56,239 nucleotides of DNA from an uncultured Flavobacteriaceae bacterium (GCA_938009735.1 CALLIG010000116.1:1-56239); one strand, 5' to 3'; shown: positions 30,077 through 40,418, numbered from the stretch's first letter. The notes: generated from the sequence alone by a model not told the origin. Program-made: numbers and translations.

Positions 30077-31435
30077 ATGAAAAAGCTACTTACACTAGTT
30101 ATTACACTTACACTTCTTATTTCATGTACAGAAGAACCAAAGAAAACAGAAGCTATTAATATTTCTTCAGAAGACCTTCATGCGTCTGTTGACAAGGTGA
30201 CAGAAATCATGATTCATGATATTTTTTCTCCACCAGTTGCGAGTCGAATTTTTGCATATCCAAATATCGCAGCTTACGAAATTGTTGCACTAGAAAACGC
30301 TGACTATAATTCATTAGCAGGCCAGTTAAAAGATTTTACTGCAATTCCAAAGCCTGATACAACCAAAACAATAAATTATGAGCTTGCAGCTATGGTTGCC
30401 CATATGGAACTAAATAAAAAATTGATTTTTTCAGAGGATAAAATGGAAATGTTAAGAGATAGCCTTTATGGTGTTTGGGAAAGTAAAAATCAAGTTGTTT
30501 TTACCAACTCCAAAGATTATGGACTTCAAGTTTCTAAACATATTGAAACTTGGATGGCAAAAGACAACTACAATCAAACCCGTACAATGCCAAAATTTAC
30601 GGTTGATACTGATGACCCAACAAGATGGCAACCTACACCTCCAGCTTATATGGATGGTATTGAGCCACATTGGAACAAAATACGCACATTTGTTATTGAT
30701 TCTGCAGCTCAGTTCAAGCCGCTCCCTCCCCCAGCTTTCTCATTAGAAAAAGGGTCTGATTTCTACAAAGAACTTGAAGAGGTCTACAAAATCAGTAATG
30801 AAATTACTGCAAAAGGAGATGATTCTGAAGAAATAAAAATTGCTCAATTTTGGGATTGTAACCCTTATGTTTCTGTAACTCGAGGACATTTAATGTTTGC
30901 AACAAAAAAGATTAGTCCAGGCGCTCATTGGATGGGGATCACAAAAATAGCCAGCAGGAAAACCAATAGTGATTTTGCTAAATCACTTTATGCATATACC
31001 AAAGCGTCAATTGCAATGGCCGATGCTTTTATTAGCTGTTGGGATGAAAAATATCGAAGTAATTTGATACGACCTGAAACACTTATCAATGAGCATATTG
31101 ATAAAAATTGGACTCCTGTTTTACAAACTCCACCTTTTCCGGAATATTCAAGCGGACATAGTGTGGTTTCAGGAGCTGCATCTACTGTATTAACTGAAAT
31201 TTACGGAGATAATTTTAGTTTTGACGACGATACAGAAGTGGCCTATGGACTTCCTGTAAGAAGCTTCACTTCTTTCGAAAAAGCAGCTGATGAAGCTGCA
31301 ATTAGCAGAATGTATGGTGGCATTCACTATAGAGCTGCAGTTGAAATTGGTGTAAAACAAGGTCGTGATTTAGGGCAATTTGTAGTTGACAATCTAGACA
31401 TGAATAATGCGCAAAATTTGGCAACAAACAAATAG
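30077..31435 (+). CDS. Vanadium-dependent haloperoxidase / PAP2 superfamily lipoprotein
   Basis: Lipobox LLISCTEE; signature K-YRSNLI-RP, ...FPEYSSGHSVVSGAA..., SRMYGGIHYRA matches KX6RP...SGH...SRX5H. Confidence 0.9.
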   Translation: MKKLLTLVITLTLLISCTEEPKKTEAINISSEDLHASVDKVTEIMIHDIFSPPVASRIFAYPNIAAYEIVALENADYNSLAGQLKDFTAIPKPDTTKTINYELAAMVAHMELNKKLIFSEDKMEMLRDSLYGVWESKNQVVFTNSKDYGLQVSKHIETWMAKDNYNQTRTMPKFTVDTDDPTRWQPTPPAYMDGIEPHWNKIRTFVIDSAAQFKPLPPPAFSLEKGSDFYKELEEVYKISNEITAKGDDSEEIKIAQFWDCNPYVSVTRGHLMFATKKISPGAHWMGITKIASRKTNSDFAKSLYAYTKASIAMADAFISCWDEKYRSNLIRPETLINEHIDKNWTPVLQTPPFPEYSSGHSVVSGAASTVLTEIYGDNFSFDDDTEVAYGLPVRSFTSFEKAADEAAISRMYGGIHYRAAVEIGVKQGRDLGQFVVDNLDMNNAQNLATNK

Positions 31436-31485
31436 ACAGCGAATAAAAATTAAAGGTTCTCAATTTGCTTTTATCAGAGAATGAT

Positions 31486-32337
31486 ATGAAACATCTTACT
31501 GTTTTACTGGCGTTCTTCGTACTACATAGCTGCTCTAATCACGGGCAACTCACACTAATTGATAAATTACCAAAAAAACTAAGTGAGAACTCTGGCATTG
31601 AGCAATTGACTGAAGAAACAGCATGGCTAATAGAAGATAGTGGCAACAGCGACAATATTTATAAAATTGATTTCAAGGGAAATATTATTAAACATCTTGA
31701 TGTTAAAAATTATAAAAACATCGATTGGGAAGATTTAACAAAAGATAAACAAGGCAACTTATATATTGGTGATTTCGGAAATAATGAAAGCAGACGAAAA
31801 AACCTTGTAATTTTAAAAGTAGCCAATCCTGAATTGGAGAAAGGAAATAAAATAAATGCAAAAGCAATTCGCTTTCAATACCCCGAACAGCAAGAATTTC
31901 CTCCACAACGAGAAGAACTCTTATATGATGCGGAAGCTTTCTTTCATCATAATGAACACCTATATATATTTACTAAAAATAGAGCTAACCCCTTTACAGG
32001 AGAAACATTAATTTATAGCGTACCAGACAAAAAGGGCACTTATGATGCGAAATTCTTAGGCAAAATAACCCTCGGTGATGATTGGGATACTTGCAGAGTA
32101 ACTTCAGCTGCTATTTCTCCAGATAGCAAAACCATTGTGCTTCTTAGCAACGGTAAACTCTGGACTATTACTGATTTTAAAATAGACGCGCTGCCAGATG
32201 CTAGTATTCAAGAAATCGATTTGGGTATCAGAACACAATTAGAATCGGTATGTTTCACTTCAAACAATACCCTTCTATTATCTGATGAAGTGCGTGAAGG
32301 TGAAGGGGGCAACTTATATTCTTTTAAATTGAAATAG
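31486..32337 (+). CDS. Beta-propeller-like lipoprotein of unknown function
   Basis: ATG at 31486 gives MKHLTVLLAFFVLHSCSNHG; NIDWEDLTKDKQGNLYIGDFGNN and SPDSKTIVLLSNGKLW propeller-like repeats. Confidence 0.7.
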   Translation: MKHLTVLLAFFVLHSCSNHGQLTLIDKLPKKLSENSGIEQLTEETAWLIEDSGNSDNIYKIDFKGNIIKHLDVKNYKNIDWEDLTKDKQGNLYIGDFGNNESRRKNLVILKVANPELEKGNKINAKAIRFQYPEQQEFPPQREELLYDAEAFFHHNEHLYIFTKNRANPFTGETLIYSVPDKKGTYDAKFLGKITLGDDWDTCRVTSAAISPDSKTIVLLSNGKLWTITDFKIDALPDASIQEIDLGIRTQLESVCFTSNNTLLLSDEVREGEGGNLYSFKLK

Positions 32338-32359
32338 AATTCCTCTATTGAGCCTACAA

Positions 32360-32878
32360 CTATTTTAAATTTCTCAAACTGTTATTAAGGTGATGTTCTA
32401 CATGATAGATTGTAAATAGTATCATTTCATAAAGGGTCAATGCACCTAACACGGGGTGTGGTAATATGAGCTCTTTCAATTCCGCTTCATCATATAAATC
32501 TAAATAAGAAGCAATTTCATCAACCAAGTCGATTATTTGACTTTGAAGCCCTTCTTTCTGCGCCCAGCTGATAGTATCAGGAACAAATTTATCAGGCATT
32601 TCAGGTCCTTTTGTTAATACAATTTGATAGGTGGAAACTAATGCATCATAATTGCTATTAACTCGGCTAGTAGTTCCAAACTTAGATCTGATGTAATCTT
32701 TGTTATTTATTATTTTAGCGATGGGTAAAATACTTTTTGCAATATGATCTAGTTCTTGCCCTGCTGTCCATTTTTGATTTTTACTGAACTCAAATGCTTC
32801 TTTCGATAGCGAATCAATATGATCTATAAATTTCTTATGATTCTTTTTTAATCCCGCTTTTAAATCTTTTATGATCAT
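32360..32878 (-). CDS. DinB family protein
   Basis: WTAGQELDHIAKSILPIAKI ... HPVLGALTLYEMILFTIYHVEHHLNNSL, DinB-like His pattern. Confidence 0.85.
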   Translation of the reverse strand: MIIKDLKAGLKKNHKKFIDHIDSLSKEAFEFSKNQKWTAGQELDHIAKSILPIAKIINNKDYIRSKFGTTSRVNSNYDALVSTYQIVLTKGPEMPDKFVPDTISWAQKEGLQSQIIDLVDEIASYLDLYDEAELKELILPHPVLGALTLYEMILFTIYHVEHHLNNSLRNLK

Positions 32879-32953
32879 TAAGTCTTGTTTTTACATATAA
32901 ATTTACACAGTATCAATTGAGGTATCCCTTTTGCTTTTTTCTAAACACTCGTT

Positions 32954-35900
32954 TTAAAAACCAAAGCCCAGCCCGAAAGTGAATCTTGCTCCATCATCAC
33001 TATTGAAAACCGCTAAAGTCAATGAAATAACATCCGCAGCGTTTAAGAAAAATCCACCTCCAACCGATGTGTGCCATTGATCAGAATCTTGATTATCTAT
33101 CCATACCCGCCCATAATCAAAACCTCCGTATAGGCCCATTGACAAAGGCAACAAGCCTGTTTTCATTTTTCTCAAACTATATCGAATATCTGTATTTTGA
33201 TAAAACGAAGTTTGACCAGCAAAACGTTGATTTCTAAAACCTCTAAGGCCATCTACCCCGCCAATACTTGCTGCTTGATAAAATTCATAACCATCACCTA
33301 GATTGAAATGAGCTTTCATTATAGTGGCTAAAACTAACCTTCCATTCGGAACTAGTTTGTGATCGATAGACAGACTTGGAACAATGTAACCGAAACTTTG
33401 CGAGTTACTCCCTATTGCTGTTTTATACCCTATTAAAAGTGAGGTTGCCATTCCTAAGGTAGGGAAGGCCGTGTTGTCTGCATTAGCATATTCATATTCG
33501 CCCTCAATACCTAAAAAATCTTTTTTATTCTCTTCACCGTTTGCGAGATAAAAGGTATTTACAAATCGATCTTCGGTCTCCTCAACTTCAATACTTTCAT
33601 ATAAAATACCAGTTCGAAATTTTGATCCTAAATCACCTCGCCAAACTAAAGACGGTGCAAATCTTAAGGTTTCTATTTTTACCCGGTTAAAATCAAGATC
33701 TAAATCATCATCGAAATTTTCAGTTTCATTGCCCAGGCCAAAAAAGTTGATACTAAAATTTGGACTTGTAAACTTTGCTTCCAGTTCAAGATTCGCTTTT
33801 CCTATAACTCTTGCGAATTCGCCTTTATAACCAAAATCAAAACCATTAGTAGCAAAATAAAAAGCTGCATTTACACTATGCTGACTAGTAAACGGATTCT
33901 GTAAAAAACCATTATAAACATAGGTGTTAACGAAGCCTATTTTGAATCCGTCATCAGGGTTAGAGCCAATTAACGGAATAAAAGCATTATTACTCGTTTT
34001 CAATTTTATCGGCTGATAGGTATTGGTTTCATAATCGCTACTCAGTCTGATTTTAGCCCCTTCTTTCTTTTCGAATGTATTTTTTTTAACCTTTTGATCG
34101 TAAATATATACTCCTTTACTGCCAACAACATTATAAATATCATTGTTGTGACCCCCAATAATTCTGAGTTTACTATTTGCAGATCGAACTCCCGTTATAT
34201 CAAAGCGGTCATTATCATCAAGACCATAAACCCAAATCTCTTTTGTGATTGAAGGATCGTAGGTTTTATTAAAAAATTGCGCCCCTTTTTTACCATTTTT
34301 AATTCGATTTCCAACAACTTTTGTTTTTCCCTCTGCGAGGCCTGTTATTGTAAAATGATCATCTTTATCTGTACCCACAACTACCGAATACTTATTAATT
34401 ATGGAATAGTATTCTCTTGCCGTCTTTAACAAACTACTTTTACGAGACAACAAGGTTTTCTTAATTGTAATTATATTTTCGTCACGTACTTCAATTGGAA
34501 ATTCCTCAAAAGCTTTGTCAATGATATCTGCAGTCAAGTTATTTTGAATATACGCAACTTGCTCTTCCCAAATTTTAAGTTCCGTTTCTGGAAGTAAAAT
34601 ATTATCTAAAGCAAAGGTCTTTGGCGATCCGTTAAAACCTTTCACACTTCTTATTTCCTCTTTAAAACCTTCCATTAAGGTTAAACCAGGTACACTTTTG
34701 GTTGCTAAATTCATAAAAAAACCATCACCCATAATAGAGAATGCTTGATCGCGATCTCTAGGAATTGGCTTATATAAAACAGTCCCATTTTTTTTGTCTT
34801 TAAACTCAGCCCATCGCCATTGGTCTGTATGACGGTCCCAATCACCAATCATCATATCAAATAAACGTGCACGAATATATGCAGTTTTATCAATTGCATA
34901 TTTTTCATCTTTACGCAACTTTTTTAGCAGATCATCAGTACTAATTAAGGTATTAGAATTTCCAAAACTTTTTTGATCACCATGACCACTATCGGTGCGT
35001 TCTTCAATCATATATAATTCATCACCAAACTCATCATCAAAGTTTTTTATCGCATTCTGCTTCGGAACATAATACAAAGTGGGATTGGTATGATAAATAC
35101 CTACAGCATCTGATAATTTTCCAATAGTGAAAGGCGCATAGGGGTGTGAACCTGTATAAAAATCTAATAACAATCCTTCAGTATAAGTGTCTTCAAAATC
35201 ACCAACTACATATTGATCTTTAAAAGCCATGGCTTGCAAGTAAATTTCTGCACTTTTCTTTAGGGCGCGCATTACATATTCTTTGCCTTCTTTGTTAACC
35301 ATTCGTAACGATTTAGACTGATGCCCTCCACCCTTTCGAACTACAGTTAATCCTCCAAATATAGTGTCTAAATCTACCGTAGGCGCAGTTACTTCAGTTG
35401 AATAAACGGTTCTATACCGCTCACCCCAAAACCATTTGTAAATATTGCTCTTATCTGTTTCTTTTGCAGTATAGATAGATGCTTTAACAGACATCGGAAA
35501 ATCCTTCTCAAAAGATTTGGTATGATTTTTCGTATCTGCTTTTAAAACTTGTGTTGAAAAAAGGGCTTCTTCTTTTGCTTCATTAGTGACTCCATAAAAT
35601 TGAACATTTGAAGACCCATCTTTATAAATTTCTAATTTGGCATATCCCATTTGACCTGTAGAAAACTGACTGCCATTTAATAGTTTAGTGGCTCCGTTTT
35701 TTGCTCCAGCGCCGCTAACAATTTGAGGCGTATTATCCTCAACAATATACTGAAGTGTATGCTCGTGACCAGAAACAAAAACAACCTTTTCTGAATATTT
35801 CGCCAAGGTAATGAGACGTTTTCTAAGTTGATTATATCGCTTGTTAGATAAATCTTCTTGGGAAGTACCTGATGCTTTTCGTAGCAGGTTAATTACTGAA

Positions 35901-36667
35901 CCTATTATTGGTAAAGGAATTCCATTATTAGCAGGGAACAAGTGCTGTTTTAGCGAAAAATGTCCGCCATGCACGCCATAACTAGTCATTGGGTGGTGGA
36001 GCGCGATAATCGTTGTTTTGTTTGCTCCTTTTTTTATGAGTCCTTCCATTTCTTCAAAGAACTTTTCGCGATCTTTTATTTCGCAATCGTCATTCATGTT
36101 TGGGTGTTTGTCCCAATTTGTCAAATACCATTCGGTGTCAATCGCAATAATATCAACATCATCGTTTACCTCAATTTTTTCAACTGGACACCCATTTTTT
36201 GGAAAAAACACTTTTTTACTGTCTAATTTTTTTTGGATGTATTCTTGTTGTCGCTTTAATCCGTTCAAACCTTCAGCATACCAATCATGATTTCCAGGAA
36301 TAAATAAAGGCTTCCCTTTGTAGTTCTCAAGGGATGATAATTGGGCGTCTAAATATCTTTTTGCTTTTTTATATTTAATCGGCTCCTTTTTTTTACTAGG
36401 CATTCCTGCGGGATATATATTATCTCCTAAAAAAATTGCCGTGCTATTTTTATCAGCCTTGTCTAATCTATATTTAAATGATCTTAGTGCTGCGTTTGGC
36501 GTATTGTCTTTAGACAAGCCCGCATCCCCTATGAGATAAACCGTATGCGAAATTGGTTTGATGGTTGATATTTCCTTTTTTGCATTATCAGATGCATACT
36601 TGGTTTTTTGGGTAGCGCAATTTGTAAGTAAAAGAGAGCATAAGACGACTAAGCAATAATTCTTCAT
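32954..36667 (-). CDS. Multidomain lipoprotein: calcineurin-like phosphoesterase + kinase-like(?) middle + BamA/TamA-like beta-barrel
   Basis: LIGDAGLSKD, FLGDNIYPAG, PGNHDWYAEG, LHHPMTSYGVHGGH, VSGHEHTLQ; middle MMIGDWDRHTDQWRW; C-terminus SIGGVDGLRGFRNQRFAGQTSFYQNTDIRYSL...FTFGLGFGF. Confidence 0.88.
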   Translation of the reverse strand: MKNYCLVVLCSLLLTNCATQKTKYASDNAKKEISTIKPISHTVYLIGDAGLSKDNTPNAALRSFKYRLDKADKNSTAIFLGDNIYPAGMPSKKKEPIKYKKAKRYLDAQLSSLENYKGKPLFIPGNHDWYAEGLNGLKRQQEYIQKKLDSKKVFFPKNGCPVEKIEVNDDVDIIAIDTEWYLTNWDKHPNMNDDCEIKDREKFFEEMEGLIKKGANKTTIIALHHPMTSYGVHGGHFSLKQHLFPANNGIPLPIIGSVINLLRKASGTSQEDLSNKRYNQLRKRLITLAKYSEKVVFVSGHEHTLQYIVEDNTPQIVSGAGAKNGATKLLNGSQFSTGQMGYAKLEIYKDGSSNVQFYGVTNEAKEEALFSTQVLKADTKNHTKSFEKDFPMSVKASIYTAKETDKSNIYKWFWGERYRTVYSTEVTAPTVDLDTIFGGLTVVRKGGGHQSKSLRMVNKEGKEYVMRALKKSAEIYLQAMAFKDQYVVGDFEDTYTEGLLLDFYTGSHPYAPFTIGKLSDAVGIYHTNPTLYYVPKQNAIKNFDDEFGDELYMIEERTDSGHGDQKSFGNSNTLISTDDLLKKLRKDEKYAIDKTAYIRARLFDMMIGDWDRHTDQWRWAEFKDKKNGTVLYKPIPRDRDQAFSIMGDGFFMNLATKSVPGLTLMEGFKEEIRSVKGFNGSPKTFALDNILLPETELKIWEEQVAYIQNNLTADIIDKAFEEFPIEVRDENIITIKKTLLSRKSSLLKTAREYYSIINKYSVVVGTDKDDHFTITGLAEGKTKVVGNRIKNGKKGAQFFNKTYDPSITKEIWVYGLDDNDRFDITGVRSANSKLRIIGGHNNDIYNVVGSKGVYIYDQKVKKNTFEKKEGAKIRLSSDYETNTYQPIKLKTSNNAFIPLIGSNPDDGFKIGFVNTYVYNGFLQNPFTSQHSVNAAFYFATNGFDFGYKGEFARVIGKANLELEAKFTSPNFSINFFGLGNETENFDDDLDLDFNRVKIETLRFAPSLVWRGDLGSKFRTGILYESIEVEETEDRFVNTFYLANGEENKKDFLGIEGEYEYANADNTAFPTLGMATSLLIGYKTAIGSNSQSFGYIVPSLSIDHKLVPNGRLVLATIMKAHFNLGDGYEFYQAASIGGVDGLRGFRNQRFAGQTSFYQNTDIRYSLRKMKTGLLPLSMGLYGGFDYGRVWIDNQDSDQWHTSVGGGFFLNAADVISLTLAVFNSDDGARFTFGLGFGF

Positions 36668-36691
36668 AAAAAAGTTCTAAAGGCTAGAATT

Positions 36692-37906
36692 TTGTACTTT
36701 GGACAAAGTATTATAACACACACTCATATGTCGGATATAATTGAGAAAACTAAAATTTTCGCTTCAGATTTATTGAAAAATAAATTAGATCCAAAATACT
36801 TGTATCACAACCTCAAACATACAGAGCGAGTGGTTAAAAGTACTAAAGAATTACTAGACGCTCATGATCTCAAAGACAATGATAAAGAGATAATTTTGCT
36901 AGCGGCATGGCTTCATGATACGGGCTATACTACAGGTACAAAAGAACATGAAGAAACAAGTTGCGATATAACCAATGAATTTTTAACACAGGAAGGTTGT
37001 GAAACTCAAAAAATTCAAAAAATAATAGGGTGTATTCGCGCAACAAAACGATTTCACGAACCTCAAAACATTCATGAAAAAATTATTAGAGATGCCGATT
37101 CATCTCATTTTGCACAAAAAAGTTATGTAGAAACATCAGATTATTTAAAAGAAGAATTGTCATTATTAGGTATTGCCAATTATACTTCGAAAGAATGGTG
37201 TAATGCAAATATTGAAATGTTCAAAAACGAACATCAATTCTATACCGATTATGCAAAAGAAAAATGGCAAGCAGGCAAAGATAAAAACCTTAAGAAATTG
37301 ATTAAAGAAAAAAAAGCTGAGAAAGAAATCGCTAAAAAAGAAGCCATCAAAGCGAAGTATAAAACAGAGAGTCCTGATCGAGGTATTCAGACTTTATTTC
37401 GTGTCACGCTTAAGAATCATCTCGCATTAAGTGATATTGCAGATACTAAAGCGAATATTTTATTGTCGGTAAATGCTATTATAATCTCTGTAGCGTTGTC
37501 AAGCCTGTTACCTAAATTGGATAATCCTTCAAATGGTTATTTAATTTATCCCACAATTATCTTTATCATCTTTAGTGTAGTATCAATGATCATGGCGGTA
37601 ATAGCTACCAGACCTAATATTACTAGCGGTAAATTTTCAAAAGAGGATGTAAAAAACAAAAAAGTAAATCTTCTGTTTTTCGGTAACTTTCATAAAATGA
37701 GCCTTGATGAATATGAATGGGCTATTGAAGAATTAGTTAAAGACAAAGAATATATCTATTCTTCACTAACTAAAGATCTTTATTTTCTAGGATTGGTCTT
37801 GAATAGAAAATACAACATACTTAGATGGACCTATACCGTCTTTATGATTGGAATTATACTTTCTGTGATTGCTTTCGGATTAGCATTTCATTTTAACGTA
37901 CGATAA
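36692..37906 (+). CDS. HD-domain phosphohydrolase fused to PycTM-like (Pycsar effector, DUF5706) transmembrane domain
   Basis: Possible start 36728 (MSDIIEKTK). YHNLKHTERV ... LLAAWLHDTGY ... RDADSSHF (HD); NHLALSDIADTKANILLSVNAIIISVALSSLLP plus further TM helices. Confidence 0.87.
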   Translation: MYFGQSIITHTHMSDIIEKTKIFASDLLKNKLDPKYLYHNLKHTERVVKSTKELLDAHDLKDNDKEIILLAAWLHDTGYTTGTKEHEETSCDITNEFLTQEGCETQKIQKIIGCIRATKRFHEPQNIHEKIIRDADSSHFAQKSYVETSDYLKEELSLLGIANYTSKEWCNANIEMFKNEHQFYTDYAKEKWQAGKDKNLKKLIKEKKAEKEIAKKEAIKAKYKTESPDRGIQTLFRVTLKNHLALSDIADTKANILLSVNAIIISVALSSLLPKLDNPSNGYLIYPTIIFIIFSVVSMIMAVIATRPNITSGKFSKEDVKNKKVNLLFFGNFHKMSLDEYEWAIEELVKDKEYIYSSLTKDLYFLGLVLNRKYNILRWTYTVFMIGIILSVIAFGLAFHFNVR

Positions 37907-37919
37907 AAAAGTTGCCTTT

Positions 37920-40292
37920 TTAAGCCTTTAACTCTTCCATAAGGTCCTCATAGGTAAAGGTTTCTTGAGATTCATCACTTTTTTTGTAAAGAATTTCTGC
38001 GCGAATGGCCTTTAAGCCTGTTACTCCTTGCAGTCCTTCCAACTCAACTATTTCAACTTTACCAGCGAAATAACCTTTCGCTCTTAAGAACTTAATATAT
38101 CGTAAGTACTCTAATTCATCTTTCTTTTGAGAATAAACTATAGATAATTTACCCGGTTGAGTAAGCCTTTCTTTTGTTCCCTTGATGTACGATTTATCAA
38201 TACGTTTTTTAATAATCTCATATCTCGCATTGTATGTGCCGTCAACATCAAATTGTTTCTCATCCATACGAAAACGGATGGATAAGGAAGTACTGTAAAC
38301 AAGCATAAGTGATGCTACGTCTAATTTCACCGAGAGTTCTGGTTTTAAATTGTAATGTGTATTTTCCATTTCACACATTACTTGCAGCTGCCACAATCTC
38401 AAATTGTTCAGATAAATTGGATCAAATATTTTACTGTTCGAAATTGAACTACCAATGTACATATTGTGCTCTACCCCGTCAGTCTTATACCGCTCAAAAT
38501 AATGCGGAAACATATCTTGTGCTGCTTCCTGTCTCTTGTCAATAACAGATGCCAATTTCTTATTGATTTTCGTGACACTTTCATCATAGTTCCTACGATG
38601 ATCGTAATAAGAATGAGTATTGGTATCAATCATTGCTTCATATGAGTCCACTTTCTTCTTCAGATCAGAATCAGCATTTTTAAAATGGTCAAAAACGGGA
38701 ATAATTTCATGGTGTACAAAGTCAGCAATCGCTTGCTCACTATTTGTATATAAAACATCTTTGATCTCGTCCATATAACTATTGACTCTAAAAATCAGCT
38801 CCTCATAAATTGGAAGCTTATTTTTTTGCCATGCCTCATCCAACACCGTATTGATCTCAGTAAGTTGAATCATTAGGTCAGTTTGTATAGCAGTATTCCT
38901 TGCTTTCGAAGAATCTTTAATGTCTATTTGACCATATAAAGGGTAGACATCTTTAAAAACAATTTCACTAAATGAAGGTTGTCTACCTTCTAAACCGTCC
39001 ACAATAAACTTTTTAGCTTCCTCCTCAAATTTCCAATAGACTGAAGAATGTACTGTTGTACATTCATGTTGAATTATGGCATCGATTTCATTTTCAAACT
39101 CAGCTTGACTTTTTAAAACAGTTGTCACAATAAACGGCATTATATCATCCAATTTCGTAACATTAATGCTATTGAATTCATTTACCCGCGGAGAGCCCAA
39201 CTCAAGAACTCCCAATAGTTTCCCATTATCTGCAATAGGAGCTAATATGGCACTTTTTATCCCCTGCTCCTTAAGATTTTTATAAGGAGGCATACCTTTA
39301 GACAAGTCAAAATACTTATCCACATTCGAAACAGTAAAATATTTATTCTCTTTTAATAATTTTTGATATGAGCCTTGGCATAGTGCTTCGTCACATGCTT
39401 TACTTTCAGAGTCTCCAAGTAAAAAACTATGAGCCTCTGGACCACAGCTCGCTTCAAACTGATCTAAATCAGAATTATAATCTGCCCAACCCACTTTAAT
39501 ATCAGGCAGATTGAAAAAAGATGAAAAAGTCTTTTGAATATTTTCGGTAAACTCAAGGTCTTCATTACCCTTATTACTTCGTATTAATCCTGATTTTATT
39601 TCAGAAATTGAATGTTCAGCGGTAACATCAAACATATTAGATATTACAAAGCCTCTTGAGATAAAACTACCTGGCGGTATTTTTTCCTTCCAAACCTCAA
39701 TGTTACCAAAATTCTCTAAAAGTTCTTCAAAATCCTCTTGAGTAATATCTTTAGCTTTGTCTGTAGGAACAATTTCCATAAAATCCGCATTATACAAAAT
39801 ACGGTAATGGCGCATTACACCTTTTGAATCAGGTATGTCATAAAAAAGTGGGCGTTTAAAATCTACTTTATATCCGTAGTAAAAACTCAAAATGACACTA
39901 CATGCCATCAAATAATTAAGGCCATCATCAAAATTTCGCATGGAAAGTTCAAAATCATCACCCGCATCAGTAATTATTTTTTGAAACCTTTTAGAAGAAT
40001 TAAAAGTAACATCATGATATGGAAGTGCAGCTGCTTTTATTTCATTTGTACTTAAAACATCAGTAAAAACATCTTCCATTATAACAGCAATAACCTTTGC
40101 ATGTTTTTTAAGAAGCGAAACATCTGTAAACCCTTGCCTTAATTCAGGGTATGGGCTTTGCGCATCCAATACTCGTTTTGCTTTTGCAGCCAAAAATTGG
40201 TCGTCACTTTTGGCCATAACATCATAATGTTCCAATAATTTATTGAAACTAATTAAGTGTTGCATCGGTAAATCAGTAGATGTATCTTTCAT
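37920..40292 (-). CDS. GAF-domain-containing protein of unknown output
   Basis: LKEQGIKSAILAPIADNGKLLGVLELGSPRVNEFNSINVTKLDDIMPFIV GAF-like; no HTH, kinase or GGDEF motif recognised in the remaining sequence. Confidence 0.75.
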   Translation of the reverse strand: MKDTSTDLPMQHLISFNKLLEHYDVMAKSDDQFLAAKAKRVLDAQSPYPELRQGFTDVSLLKKHAKVIAVIMEDVFTDVLSTNEIKAAALPYHDVTFNSSKRFQKIITDAGDDFELSMRNFDDGLNYLMACSVILSFYYGYKVDFKRPLFYDIPDSKGVMRHYRILYNADFMEIVPTDKAKDITQEDFEELLENFGNIEVWKEKIPPGSFISRGFVISNMFDVTAEHSISEIKSGLIRSNKGNEDLEFTENIQKTFSSFFNLPDIKVGWADYNSDLDQFEASCGPEAHSFLLGDSESKACDEALCQGSYQKLLKENKYFTVSNVDKYFDLSKGMPPYKNLKEQGIKSAILAPIADNGKLLGVLELGSPRVNEFNSINVTKLDDIMPFIVTTVLKSQAEFENEIDAIIQHECTTVHSSVYWKFEEEAKKFIVDGLEGRQPSFSEIVFKDVYPLYGQIDIKDSSKARNTAIQTDLMIQLTEINTVLDEAWQKNKLPIYEELIFRVNSYMDEIKDVLYTNSEQAIADFVHHEIIPVFDHFKNADSDLKKKVDSYEAMIDTNTHSYYDHRRNYDESVTKINKKLASVIDKRQEAAQDMFPHYFERYKTDGVEHNMYIGSSISNSKIFDPIYLNNLRLWQLQVMCEMENTHYNLKPELSVKLDVASLMLVYSTSLSIRFRMDEKQFDVDGTYNARYEIIKKRIDKSYIKGTKERLTQPGKLSIVYSQKKDELEYLRYIKFLRAKGYFAGKVEIVELEGLQGVTGLKAIRAEILYKKSDESQETFTYEDLMEELKA

Positions 40293-40418
40293 ATCGAATG
40301 CATTAGTCTAAAAAGTATAAGTAAAATTACAAAATAGTACGTCAAAATTTGTTAACGAAACCTTATCAAAGATGTTAAGGTATGCCGTGTTTTTCGGATA
40401 TTTATAAAAAAGTCGTCA

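Noticed and set aside
36692-37906. Complete Pycsar anti-phage system
   Set aside because: Only a PycTM-like effector domain is present; no pyrimidine cyclase is encoded adjacent or elsewhere in the window, so a defence system cannot be claimed.
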